From Aurantiochytrium sp. KH105 (taxonomy: Eukaryota; Sar; Bigyra; Thraustochytrida; Thraustochytriidae), in contig BGKB01000085.1 in the NCBI GenBank assembly GCA_003116975.1, positions 186,001 through 250,000 of the forward strand: a stretch of DNA of 64,000 nucleotides, read 5' to 3'. A model generated the notes under the pieces. It was not told the origin of the DNA, did no database searches, and was given only the letters and a program-made list of their open reading frames with translations. Made by a program: the position numbers and the translations under genes. Positions 1 to 9,478 of the stretch are shown piece after piece (within the stretch, counting starts at the first letter, position 1; the number at the start of each line of letters is the position of its first letter).

Positions 1-499
1 CAAGGGTATGAAGCGGAACGTACTGGATGTCCTTGACAAAGTAGAGCTCGGGGCTTTGCGCAACAACATAGACGTCACTGCTTCCAACACGCAACTCTGT
101 TGCACATTCGTAGCAAAGCACCGCGAGCGCCTCCGTCGATCCAGACTTGGCCTGCCAAAGATCGATATTGGCGTCCGAAAGGAGAATTTGCAGTTTATCT
201 TTGGCGGCCTTGATCGCCGCGGACTCTTCCACGCCCGGGGCAAAGCCCGTCACCGTTGAGAATATCCGCGACTTCACGTGATCTCCATCAAGAATGCCAT
301 GCACGCGGAAACCAGCTTGGCGCCATGCGGACACCCTTTTCTCCACCTCTGCGCCCACCGCTTCGGCAGAGGCCGCTCCAGAGTGCGAGGCGTGCGCACA
401 CAGAGCTCTTACATCCACAAAGAGCTCGCCCTTCTTGAGCGTCTCTCTGGCGTGCGCTGCCTGGAGCCGGGCCCTCGCCTCTTGGTCGAACTTGTCCAT
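1..499 (-). CDS. PIN/FEN-like (asteroid-type) protein, 3' end outside the window
   Basis: Read on the minus strand, an open frame starts at the ATG at 499-497 (MDKFDQEARARLQ) just below an in-frame TAA and runs off the left edge after about 166 residues. It holds spaced acidic positions typical of PIN-like nuclease folds: VDVRALC near residue 28, ILDGD near 68, STEALAVLCYE near 123, then SSDVYVVAQSPELYFV followed by YVPLHTL. In asteroid/XPG-I proteins the last block carries an Asp-rich loop before a YIPL-like strand. Here that loop reads AQSPE, so the metal site may be degenerate. The fold call is from pattern only. The gene is divergent from the C2/IQ gene at 2143, with a 1.6 kb GC-rich gap between them. 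Confidence 0.5.
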   Translation of the reverse strand, partial: MDKFDQEARARLQAAHARETLKKGELFVDVRALCAHASHSGAASAEAVGAEVEKRVSAWRQAGFRVHGILDGDHVKSRIFSTVTGFAPGVEESAAIKAAKDKLQILLSDANIDLWQAKSGSTEALAVLCYECATELRVGSSDVYVVAQSPELYFVKDIQYVPLHTL

Positions 500-780
500 C
501 CTCCCTCTGCTGGCGATGACAACTTGCTGCGTCCGGATTTAGGAAATCAGAAGTTGAGAAGAACGTTTCCGCAACGATTCTGCTGCCGATGGCAAGAGGA
601 GCGAGCGCGCGGCGTCCCCGCGCGCCTTCTTTCCCTCCTCGGACCGTCGCCTGCGCGGCCTTGGCCTCCTCACAGTTGTGACCAAAGATCCCCCTTGTTC
701 AAGCGAGTTTTCAAGGCGCGGATCTATTATATCTATCTGGCTCAGCTACACCGCCCCCCGCCCGAGGCCCGGCGGAGTAC

Positions 781-814
781 GGCGGCGCGAGCGAAGCGGC
801 GGCGCGAGCGAAGC
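781..814. repeat. 17-bp direct repeat, two copies
   Basis: GGCGGCGCGAGCGAAGC occurs twice back to back (781-797 and 798-814), and degenerate copies continue to about 868. It lies in the divergent spacer and has no coding support. Confidence 0.85.
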
Positions 815-875
815 GGCTGCGCTGCGCCGGCGCGGCGCGGAGTGGCGCGAAGCGGCGCGGCGCGTGCTGGGAGGG

Positions 876-921
876 ATCGATGGATGGATGGATGGATGGA
901 ATGGATCGGATGGATGGATGG
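876..921. repeat. GATG tetranucleotide tract
   Basis: Interrupted (GATG)n microsatellite in the divergent spacer. Related CATC-type tracts occur at 32340-32370 and 45728-45766. Confidence 0.9.
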
Positions 922-1195
922 TTGAACGGATGACCGCGCGGGGCCGCTCGAGCGGCCGACCCGGCGGCGGCGGCGGCGGCGCGGCGCGCGGGGCTGCGGC
1001 CGGCCGGCCTCGCGCTCTGCTCCTGCTCGACGCCGCTCGCCGCGCGGCGCCGGGCGCAGGCGGCCGAGCGGGGCGCCTCGAGGGTCCGAAGGCGCACTGC
1101 CGCCGCAAGTGGGCCCGCGCCTTTGCCGCACTTGCGCGCCGCCCATTCCGCACTTGCGGCCGCCGCATACCCCACTTCCGCGCCGCGCGGGCACA

Positions 1196-1214
1196 CTGAC
1201 AGTGTCGCTGTCAG
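1196..1214. other. Inverted repeat in divergent spacer
   Basis: Perfect 7-bp arms CTGACAG and CTGTCAG flank a 5-bp spacer. The left arm also overlaps the palindrome CACTGACAGTG (1194-1204). It could be a protein-binding site; nothing else supports a function. Confidence 0.6.
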
Positions 1215-1922
1215 GGCAGCTTAAAATAGGCAAGCCAAGCCACGCCAAGCCACGCCACGCCGCGCCACGGCGGGCCGCAGCCCCCGGCCACGCCAGGCGC
1301 TGCACTGCTGCTGCCTGCGGCGGCGGCTGCGCAGCTCAGCGAGCGAGCAGCCTCTGGCAGCGAGCGGCGCGGCCTCGGCGCGCCTCCCTCCCAGGTCGGT
1401 GCAGGCACCTGCGCCTTGAACTTGAACTTGACAGACAGAAGGCGAGTTTTCTTACAGACAGTTAGTTATTTTTATTTTACTTTCGAGAGAAAGAAGCGCG
1501 GATATCCTCGACTTCGGAGAATAGCATATCCTAGGTTAAAGGGAGAAGTGCCGCGCTGCGGGGACGCGATCCTGGAACCCTAGTCGCGGGAGCTGAAGCC
1601 TCGCCGCGGCGTGCGCAACGCAAAGCGCACACCGTTTTGCTTTGGCTTGTGCCATGGCGATTGAGAGCTTGTTGACAATCGCCAGTCGATGACGCGCGGG
1701 AGTGTGGGCCGGTGCAAGAGAGATCGTGATCCTTAGCCCCACTCTTGACTTTATCAGGAGACGGCCGGGGCGGGGCGGGGCGGGCTGGGCCCCGGGCCGG
1801 CGATGCCACGACTGCGCGGCGCCCGAGTTTCTCAACGGATATACGCGCAGAAGACAAGCAAAAAGCAAGCAAATAGCAGGTTTCCTCCGACAGAAAACAA
1901 CGAAAGAAACAGAACAACGTTC

Positions 1923-1946
1923 GCATGGCATGGCATGGCATGGCAT
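1923..1946. repeat. GCATG pentanucleotide tract upstream of the C2/IQ gene
   Basis: Close to five uninterrupted copies of GCATG/CATGG lie about 200 bp before the ATG at 2143, probably in the promoter or 5' leader. Confidence 0.85.
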
Positions 1947-2142
1947 AGGTCCGTGATCAGAGGAGACCGTTCAACGTGGGGAAGACAGACAGAGACAGGC
2001 AGACAGACACCAAGCCGCACGGCGTGCGCAGCAGCAAGGGCGATAGCGCCCTCGCTCTGCTCTCGCCGAAAGAAACACGCAATCTCTCTGCTGGCAACTA
2101 GACGTGAGGGAGGGCGTTGCGGCCTAGGTGCGCGCGTAAAAC

Positions 2143-5100
2143 ATGAAGGTCCTCGTCCCGGGTGATTCCGGATTCGCGTCCGCCGCAGATGGACCCAAGA
2201 CCTCGCCCTCTGTTGATGCAGAGTCTGTCGCAAAACTTCGCGAAGAAGTCGCAAGGCTTCGCGCAAAGGCCAAGAAGCATTCCTCGCCATCCACGGCTTC
2301 AAGCTTGCCTCGCGCAAAAACTCCATGCGTCGAATCAAGCTCTCCGAAAGCCCGCACAAAAAAATCTGGCAAACGGGTCCAGAGCGCTCGTAAGGCGCCC
2401 AAGCGCGGCAGCTCGCCCCAACTAAACTACATGCAAGACCGCGCCCTCGAGGAAGCCGTCCTTAACCTGGCTGAGGAAGTACACTTCAGCCAGCGCGATC
2501 GTGACGATGCCGAAAACCTTCGCAAATTAGCATGGGGACTCAAGTACCGTCTCGATCGCACGGAAAGCGAAAAGGCCAAGCTCGAGGCTGCGATTAGGAC
2601 CAAGGCAGCTCAGCTGCGTAAAGCGGAGAGCCAAGCCCGCAAAGCGAGGAAAGCCGCCAAGAACGCTTCGCCGGTCTCGAGACGACGACCACGACACGTC
2701 GAGGTCCTTGCCGAAGCTCGCGCGCTTGAGCTCGACTATTTTGGCAACACCGGGCAGCGCCGTCCTGGCGGTCATGCTGGGATCTCCAGACGTGATCGCA
2801 TGGCAATACGCGCACGAGTGAGAACCGCCGAAGAGGAGCGTCTCGCCGCAGAGTATGAATTCCAGCGACGCGAAGAAGCACTTGCCAAGGAAGAGGAGCG
2901 CCAGCGGCGTAAAGCAGAAAAGAGGCGTCGACATCGCCGTCGACAACAGGAAATGCGTGAGCAGCGCTTGCGCGAACTTCATCTCGAGTATCAACAAGAG
3001 TGGAGCCAGGCTCTTGGCCGCGCGCATCCCTCGGCAGTGCGCTCAAGACCACTTTCAGCCCTTCCTGCGACGGCGACAAGCTTAACGAGCCCGGTTGCTC
3101 TGGGACTAAACGGGACTTTTGTCGTTTGCGTTGTCGGGACACAACTGCACACCAAAATCGCGGCCCCCCAAGCTGATCTCTGCCTTCGCCTCACCTTGCT
3201 GCCCGAGGGTCAGGCTTATGTGTTTTCTGCGCCTTTCGAAGCCCATGCCCCTGCACGCTTCTCGCGCGTGAGGAGACATCACGCCATGCAAGGACAAGAC
3301 GCTTATTTGCATCTCGAGCTTCACGACAGTCGCGCGCTGCTTGCAGCTGCAGAAACAGAAATTACGGATTGTGTTCAGATGTCATCTCAGGGCGGCGGGA
3401 TGGCCGTCACGAAGCAGGTCATTCTCAGCAATAGTTTTGGCATCGTCCAGATTCAAGTTGTCTTCGAACCTGCTCCCACCTCCGTGCATGCACCCGCGCT
3501 ACCAAGCGTAATGGGCGTTCAAGTTCAACACTCGCCTCTGGGGGCACTTTCTCGTATTGACGCAGGGGAAAACATATTCCATCGTCCAGGAACGCTCCGA
3601 GTACGAGTCGTTCGCGTCTCTCAAGTTCTACAGGAATTACGGAATGTAGCTTGTGCGGTCTGCGTAGTCCTTCTTCCTTGGGGTCATCTCGTTCACACAT
3701 CTGCAAAGCCTCTCAGCCACCATGAGGCAGCGTGGGCCGCAGCCGAAGCGACTTTCGATCTTCACTATCCGGGCGCTGTCCCAGAAGGGGTGCGTCCTTC
3801 TCTTCAGATTCAGGTCGGGGAAGCAGGCGTTTCTGTAAACGCCTCTGCGGTGATCGAGCTCTTGCCATACCTCGGACAGGCCATGGAAACGCATCGTGTC
3901 AATGCGCAATTCGTCAATCATGCAGGTGCTTTCGCGGGAAATGTCGAGTTGCACATTGCCTTTGCAGATGGCCCAGCCCAGCACTTTCCCACCACGGACC
4001 CGCCGACGCCGTTATTTGGAGCAAGTTCGCCTCCTCCATCATCAAACGTTTTGCAACCACCTGTGTTCACGCAACATGCCCCACCTGTCTCGACGCAACA
4101 AACTTTTCCTGCGAATCTTTCTCTTCGTGGCTTGGAATCAGCGAAATCCAAGAGCCCGAGCCCCATGGGTTTCGCTCGCGCGATGTTTTCAGGCCGCAAA
4201 GGCTCAACCTCTGAGAAAGTATCCGCGTCGAACATCGCAACACCCCTGCCGCAAATGCCATCTACATCGCAAGCAATGCCTCGAGGACCCAGCGCCCCAC
4301 CTGACGAGCGACAGGCCGAACAATTTTCACAAAAAGGCACTCTTTTTGTGGTTGTTTCCCATGCGAAAGGTCTTTTCAATACGCAGCATGTCATCAAACA
4401 GGACCCATATGTGCGTGCGGAACTTCCAGATGGAACAAATGGACAAACCAAGGTCATTTCTCGTGGCGGTGTTGATCCGACCTGGGACGCGCACGAAGGC
4501 ACGATTGAGTTGCGCTACAATGGCCTTGCAAAGGAGGCACTATGGCCATCGATCGACCTTTTCGTGTTGGACAAGGAAATGATGCGTGCGGATCAACATA
4601 TCGGCCAAACGCGTCTCTGGCTAACAGACCTTTCCCCTTCTGTCGTACGCCATGAGATTCCTCTGTCACACGAGGGCTCAGCCAAGTCGGGAGGAACAAT
4701 CGTACTTGAGACATGGTTCAGACCGGACGAGGCTCCGCATGTTTGGAGTGCCCAGCGTGGCGTTCTGACCGTGCAGGTTTCCTTGCCAAGCGCTCATCTA
4801 CGCGCCACATTGCTTCCATGGAACGACGCCGTCGAGTCTCAAAATGGGCCTGTCCGGGTCGGTTATCCTGGAGCACCACCTGCAGGAGAGAGTCCGTGGG
4901 TCCAAATCGAGGTGGCTGGAAAAGGATTCTGTAGTCTTCCTCTCACCAAGAAGCTCTTTCAGCGCAAGCGAAGGCATTATGAAGTGACCCTCAAGACCAA
5001 AGATGGCCAAACTTCGGAGACGACAAGAGTGACACTTTCCTTCGAAGCAGCCACCACAGCTGCTCCGGAGGATGCGCATACGCTGCTGCGTCCTGTGGCG

Positions 5101-7977
5101 TCGCCTCGCTCAGCAGCGACCGAGGCTCCTACTACACTTAGTCCCAAGAACATATCCACAGCCCAGAAATTGGTGCTGCAAGCAATCCCCATTCGTGGTC
5201 GCGGTTTGCGCATCGTGCAGCACATTGGCAAGCAGGACCCCTTCGTCAAGCTCACGCATCTACGTACAAAGAAGAGCGTCAAGTGCAAATGCCATGCAAA
5301 CGGAGGTTCTGACCCTTCCTGGGACATTGCGACGCATCAGGCAGACCTTCGTCTCGCTCTTGATGCTGTCGATTTTTCAGGCCCAGAGCAAGTCCTCATT
5401 GAGGTTTTCGACGCTGAGCTCATCATGCAGCATCGTATGATTGGTAGCGCAGTGATTGATTTGTGGCAGGATGTCCTGCGTCATCCGAGTCACGGAACCG
5501 AAGTGCCCTTGAGCTTTCGCCTGCTGTGTCCTAAAGGCAGCGATGCAGGACTTCTGCAAATGCAAATGGCTCTGTACGATAGCACCGCATCCGAGGGACT
5601 GCAGCTGAGCCCGCGCTCCACAAAGCAACACATAATTTCACGCGAAGTGGCTCCTACGGCCGCAGACGACAACACGCTTGGTGTTCCTGTTCGCTCGATT
5701 TGGATGCGTCTGGTCCAGGGTGAACTGGAGAGCCCCAAAACTCTCTTGGGAGGGTCCACCATGGTGTACGCCGTCTTTTCTTACAAATCATCCCGAAAAC
5801 GATTCACAAAGCGCGCAAGCGCATCTACAGGACATCCCTTGTGGCCCTCGGGCTCGGCGGACGTCTTTGTCGATGGGATCGACGCCGATGCAGGCGCGCT
5901 TGCAACTGAAACAGTGAACGTGACGCTCTTTGCGAAGAGACTGCCGAGAGATAAGATTCTTGGAAGCTGTGAGGTCCCTCTGTACGACATTCCATACGTG
6001 TACGAAGAAGAAATCGAGGACTTTTGCCAGGCCTCGAGACGTTGGATTGAAGTCCGAGCTCCCAAAGATGGCGCAACATCGTCACTCCAAGCTTCAGCCA
6101 GAATCCAAGTCAGCGTGCTCTTCTTGAAACCGCGTCCTGAGAGCGAGGCAGCTAAGCGCATTCAGGCTCTCCGCCGTAGACAAGTAGTGTGGCGAAAGGA
6201 AAGGGAATCTTCGCTGCAAAAGATTGCCGCAGCCAAGGAAATTCAACGGGTTCGTCGAGGCCTTATCGCGAGGCGCAAGGTCAATGAGCTGCGGCAAACA
6301 GAAGCAGAGCTGGAAATGCTCGATAGTTTTACGCGCCTCAATCTAGAGCGCGCGCAGGAGCGCATTGTTCGAGATACAGCGGCAGCTGTCAACATCCAGC
6401 GCTATGCTCGGGGTACGCTCGCGCGCAAGCGTTATCGTATGGCCCGTACGACAAAAAGCGTCGTCTTGGTTCAATCTCTTGTTCGGGGGTTTCGACAGCG
6501 CAAGGCGTACCGCTTATTACGAAAATCCGTTCCTCGAGGCTCACTTCGAGTGCGCGTGATTCGCGCCTTTGAACTGCGCAAGGCGCAATGGATTGGAAGA
6601 CAAGACCCTTATGTCCGTATTTTGCTGGAGCCGGGACACCACGAGAAGCAGACCAAGGTGCATAATAATGGAGGCCAAACTCCGAAATGGGACCAAATCC
6701 TCGACTTTGACTTTCCGCCTTCCGAAGACGCTTCTTGTCTCGACCTTGCCATCAAGGTCTCTGTCTTTGACAAGACTATGCTGGGCAAAGACAAGCTCAT
6801 TGGAGCCTGCTCCACGTGGAACGCCTTCAAAGACCTTGTCTTTGCCAACGAAACGGTGCGCGACAAACAGTACTTTATCGAGCTCGACGAAAAGGGCACA
6901 GTCGAGGTGCGTGTTTCATGGATTCCCGAATCCCATTTTCTCAATGCGGTTGCACGAATTCAGGCAATTCTGCGCGCCAAACTGGCCAAGGCACGCTACC
7001 AGGTCAAGCTCGCCGAGAGAGAGCAGGCAGTAGTAATTCAGCGGCAGGTCCGCGCGCACCTCGCCCGCAAAGAACTCCGTCGTCGACAGCGTCGTCTACA
7101 CCGCAACGCGCATCCAGAAAGCCGCACGGATTCTTTGCAGGACGCAGGACGAGAATTCTTTGCGGCGCGGCGTATTCAGGCAGTGTATCGAGGAAAACAG
7201 TCGCGTCGAGCGAGTTCGCTTGCGCTTGGTCAGCGTCTGCGTTCGCGTCATCCAGGCGATTCATTCGATAGCAAGGTGAATAGCAGTTCCCGAGACTCTG
7301 TCCTCGTCGAGCTGCGCAGCGTCGACACAATTTCGCACTTTCAGCGTCGCAACCAACGACGCCCAACGCTTTCCGTGTTTGCCAAAACATTCGCGATCCG
7401 CGCAACCCTTCGCCCCAAGGGAACATCCGCGACATCGTCCATCATTAACCCGCAACACGTTCTTGATCATGAAATCCTTCATCTCGAGATTCCCGTGATG
7501 CGGTCCCCGACAGACTGGCCGACGCTTGAGGTTGAGCTGTTGCGCCCATCTCTACTTGGCACTTCCTTTTCGACACTTGCAAGGGCGGAGCTTCCTCTTC
7601 TCGACGAGATGCACAACAGAGGCGAGGCCATCCCGGTCGCACTGGATTTGGTGGACACGCGCGGTGCCGTCTACGGCGTTCTTCATGCCTCGATTGCTTT
7701 CCATTACCACGGCGCTACGGCGATCCCTCGCTTGGAAATGCCGTCTGAAGAAGAACATCAAACCACGGAGGTTCTATTGGACCAGAAACTGCAGGACGAG
7801 ATCGAGCGCAAGATGGCGCACGACGCGTTGCGGGAAAACCTCGCCTCGACCTCGGGCTTCGACGATGAGACAGGCTCTGACGAGTCTGACGACGATGACT
7901 CTGATTCGGAGTCGGAGTCAGAGTCAGGGCTGACGTCGAGTGAATCGTCTCCGCGAGAGGAGGCCTTGCACAAATAG
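2143..7977 (+). CDS. Large multi-C2-domain, IQ-motif protein (1944 aa)
   Basis: Single uninterrupted frame from ATG 2143 (context AAAACATGA). Residues about 25-300 are Lys/Arg/Glu/Ala-rich and likely coiled coil. Clear C2 domains begin near residues 732, 1009 and 1466, each with a hydrophobic first strand followed by QDPY/FV and a DPTWD, DPSWD or TPKWD block, the usual Ca2+-loop surroundings. Weaker C2-like strands occur near 324, 484, 873 and 1185. IQ motifs (IQxxxRGxxxR type) lie near 1335, 1364, 1415 and 1441, and after the third good C2 near 1603, 1629 and 1675; these bind calmodulin-like light chains in known proteins. The C-terminus is an Asp/Ser/Glu tail. Inferred role: Ca2+-dependent membrane scaffold. 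It lacks the transmembrane anchor of ferlins and MCTPs. The closest named family is uncertain. Confidence 0.9.
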   Translation: MKVLVPGDSGFASAADGPKTSPSVDAESVAKLREEVARLRAKAKKHSSPSTASSLPRAKTPCVESSSPKARTKKSGKRVQSARKAPKRGSSPQLNYMQDRALEEAVLNLAEEVHFSQRDRDDAENLRKLAWGLKYRLDRTESEKAKLEAAIRTKAAQLRKAESQARKARKAAKNASPVSRRRPRHVEVLAEARALELDYFGNTGQRRPGGHAGISRRDRMAIRARVRTAEEERLAAEYEFQRREEALAKEEERQRRKAEKRRRHRRRQQEMREQRLRELHLEYQQEWSQALGRAHPSAVRSRPLSALPATATSLTSPVALGLNGTFVVCVVGTQLHTKIAAPQADLCLRLTLLPEGQAYVFSAPFEAHAPARFSRVRRHHAMQGQDAYLHLELHDSRALLAAAETEITDCVQMSSQGGGMAVTKQVILSNSFGIVQIQVVFEPAPTSVHAPALPSVMGVQVQHSPLGALSRIDAGENIFHRPGTLRVRVVRVSQVLQELRNVACAVCVVLLPWGHLVHTSAKPLSHHEAAWAAAEATFDLHYPGAVPEGVRPSLQIQVGEAGVSVNASAVIELLPYLGQAMETHRVNAQFVNHAGAFAGNVELHIAFADGPAQHFPTTDPPTPLFGASSPPPSSNVLQPPVFTQHAPPVSTQQTFPANLSLRGLESAKSKSPSPMGFARAMFSGRKGSTSEKVSASNIATPLPQMPSTSQAMPRGPSAPPDERQAEQFSQKGTLFVVVSHAKGLFNTQHVIKQDPYVRAELPDGTNGQTKVISRGGVDPTWDAHEGTIELRYNGLAKEALWPSIDLFVLDKEMMRADQHIGQTRLWLTDLSPSVVRHEIPLSHEGSAKSGGTIVLETWFRPDEAPHVWSAQRGVLTVQVSLPSAHLRATLLPWNDAVESQNGPVRVGYPGAPPAGESPWVQIEVAGKGFCSLPLTKKLFQRKRRHYEVTLKTKDGQTSETTRVTLSFEAATTAAPEDAHTLLRPVASPRSAATEAPTTLSPKNISTAQKLVLQAIPIRGRGLRIVQHIGKQDPFVKLTHLRTKKSVKCKCHANGGSDPSWDIATHQADLRLALDAVDFSGPEQVLIEVFDAELIMQHRMIGSAVIDLWQDVLRHPSHGTEVPLSFRLLCPKGSDAGLLQMQMALYDSTASEGLQLSPRSTKQHIISREVAPTAADDNTLGVPVRSIWMRLVQGELESPKTLLGGSTMVYAVFSYKSSRKRFTKRASASTGHPLWPSGSADVFVDGIDADAGALATETVNVTLFAKRLPRDKILGSCEVPLYDIPYVYEEEIEDFCQASRRWIEVRAPKDGATSSLQASARIQVSVLFLKPRPESEAAKRIQALRRRQVVWRKERESSLQKIAAAKEIQRVRRGLIARRKVNELRQTEAELEMLDSFTRLNLERAQERIVRDTAAAVNIQRYARGTLARKRYRMARTTKSVVLVQSLVRGFRQRKAYRLLRKSVPRGSLRVRVIRAFELRKAQWIGRQDPYVRILLEPGHHEKQTKVHNNGGQTPKWDQILDFDFPPSEDASCLDLAIKVSVFDKTMLGKDKLIGACSTWNAFKDLVFANETVRDKQYFIELDEKGTVEVRVSWIPESHFLNAVARIQAILRAKLAKARYQVKLAEREQAVVIQRQVRAHLARKELRRRQRRLHRNAHPESRTDSLQDAGREFFAARRIQAVYRGKQSRRASSLALGQRLRSRHPGDSFDSKVNSSSRDSVLVELRSVDTISHFQRRNQRRPTLSVFAKTFAIRATLRPKGTSATSSIINPQHVLDHEILHLEIPVMRSPTDWPTLEVELLRPSLLGTSFSTLARAELPLLDEMHNRGEAIPVALDLVDTRGAVYGVLHASIAFHYHGATAIPRLEMPSEEEHQTTEVLLDQKLQDEIERKMAHDALRENLASTSGFDDETGSDESDDDDSDSESESESGLTSSESSPREEALHK

Positions 7978-8017
7978 TTTGTTCTTGTCGACAATCAAAT
8001 TCTTTTTTGTTTTACTG

Positions 8018-9064
8018 TCAGTGCTGCCTTTGCATCGTCGAAGCCTCTTCCGCCGATATTAATGATTGCGGCGGAAAGACTGACGAAATTATTGCTAGAC
8101 TGGAGCGAGAAGAATCCAAAGAGGCTGCTTCACGTGGTTTGTGCAAGGTTCGTTCGAGCTCGCACCTCGCAAGTCGCTGCGCCTCTTGCTTTGCCTGAAG
8201 ACGTTCAATGTGCTCTTGCTCTAGCTTTTCAAGCTTGCGAAGCTTACGGAGACGCCGTTTACGCTCAACCTCTTCCTTGCGAAGTTTTTCTTGCAAGTCG
8301 TGCTGTACCTTGGCGTGCCGTTCAGCCTCGGCTTGCGCTTTACTCAGACGAGCCGATTCTCTCATGGCTTTGATCTGCTCTCTTTTCGCAGCCACGGCTT
8401 CCTCTTCGGCTTGCTTTTGCTTGATCAGCGCTTGACGAATCTCTTGTTTCGACTGTTTGATAATCCTTGCACTCTCTTTGCGCTGCACGCGCACAAGCGT
8501 TGCCGAGCGTGCTTTGGAAACGCGATGGATCTGATTTTGCAATGCGTTCCGTTCCTGAATAGCTTTGCGCATCGAGCCCTCTGCATTTCCGCGCACTGTT
8601 CCCTGCTCGTATTGCTTTGCACGCTGCATCGCTCGCCGTTGCGTGACAATCTTAACATCTTGCTTTGCTTTGCGAATCTTTTGTTCCACCTTGGCCTCTT
8701 CGAGCTGCAAGAGCTTAATCCGGTTTTCGAGCTTTCGGCAGTCCACGTCAAGCGTCTTGGTTTCCCGTCGAGCTCCTGACAGCCTTCGAATGGTCTCTGG
8801 TTCCCCTGTTGAAGGTCGCTGCCACGAGCGCGAGCCGCGCCCTGGCACTGTCTGCGGGCGGGGCCCTTCGCTCGAGCGTTTACCGCGTCGCAAGGATCCT
8901 TTTCGAGTCCCAGGCGCACGCCTTGAGCGGTCTGCGCTCTCGTCACCTCTCTCATCATTCTCCACTCTCTCGTCGTCCTCCGCATTTTCGTCAACCTCTT
9001 CTGCAAGCCTTTCCCGCGCGGAAAGGCTCGGCCACTCGAGGCCTTCGTGGCCGAGGTGAAGCAT
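8018..9064 (-). CDS. Coiled-coil protein, function unknown
   Basis: The frame stays open upstream to 9127, but its first triplets there are GTG; the first ATG is at 9064 (MLHLGHEGLEWP), giving 348 residues. The N-terminal third is Arg/Ser/Glu-rich and probably disordered. Residues about 95-320 are continuous charged heptad-like helix rich in Gln, Glu, Lys and Arg. There is no enzyme motif, signal peptide or membrane segment. It ends 40 bp from the C2/IQ stop (convergent), so the two 3' UTRs must be short or overlap. Such proteins are common in cilia and the cytoskeleton, but nothing here fixes that. Confidence 0.75.
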   Translation of the reverse strand: MLHLGHEGLEWPSLSARERLAEEVDENAEDDERVENDERGDESADRSRRAPGTRKGSLRRGKRSSEGPRPQTVPGRGSRSWQRPSTGEPETIRRLSGARRETKTLDVDCRKLENRIKLLQLEEAKVEQKIRKAKQDVKIVTQRRAMQRAKQYEQGTVRGNAEGSMRKAIQERNALQNQIHRVSKARSATLVRVQRKESARIIKQSKQEIRQALIKQKQAEEEAVAAKREQIKAMRESARLSKAQAEAERHAKVQHDLQEKLRKEEVERKRRLRKLRKLEKLEQEHIERLQAKQEAQRLARCELERTLHKPREAASLDSSRSSLAIISSVFPPQSLISAEEASTMQRQH

Positions 9065-9478
9065 TTTCGTGCGTTCGCTAACTCTTGTTGACGAAGCCGA
9101 ACGACCGCGCGAGACGTCCGCGGTCACCTCAAGCGTGAGCTTACGCTTGAGCTTGCGCCTGGCCTTGAGTGCTCCGGACTTGCGCTGGCCGGGCCCTCCA
9201 TCACTTGTCAGCCGGCCTGCTTTGCCTCACCTTGCGTCGCCTTACCTCGCTTTTCTTACCTCGTTCAATGCCTTATTACCACATGGAGACCGTTCCCGAG
9301 AGAACGGCCTCCACAACGGATAGCTGAGCTGGGAGCAGCTCCTCTCCTGCCGCAGCGCGTGCAGCACGAATGAGTCAGACCGACAGGACAGACGCAGCGC
9401 GGGCGACGCGGGCGGCGCGATCGCTGTCACCCGCAAAGTAAAGGCCAGGAAAGACTGGCGAAAGCGGAAAAGATCGCC
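9065..9478. promoter_or_regulatory. Divergent spacer between coiled-coil and ankyrin/TPR genes
   Basis: About 410 bp with no supported gene. Short CTTGAGC and CCTTACCTCG repeats are visible (9134-9262). Both neighbours start from it, so it should contain two core promoters; no certain TATA element is seen. Confidence 0.5.

Larger units (their letters stand above)
500..2142. promoter_or_regulatory. GC-rich divergent intergenic region with short repeats
   Basis: No gene is supported here; the open frames are GC-driven. It must hold the 5' regions of both the partial minus gene and the C2/IQ gene. Visible structure: a 17-bp unit repeated twice at 781-814, a GATG tract at 876-921, several CGCAAGTG or CGGAAGTG cores between 1100 and 1181, an inverted repeat CTGACAG-5-CTGTCAG at 1196-1214, CCAAG/CCACG repeats around 1231-1268, and a GCATG pentamer tract at 1923-1946. 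Confidence 0.5.

Noticed and set aside
278-925. Plus-strand open frame over the left edge
   Set aside because: Antisense to the better supported minus-strand PIN-like frame, and it ends in a GATG microsatellite read as Trp-Met-Asp-Gly repeats.
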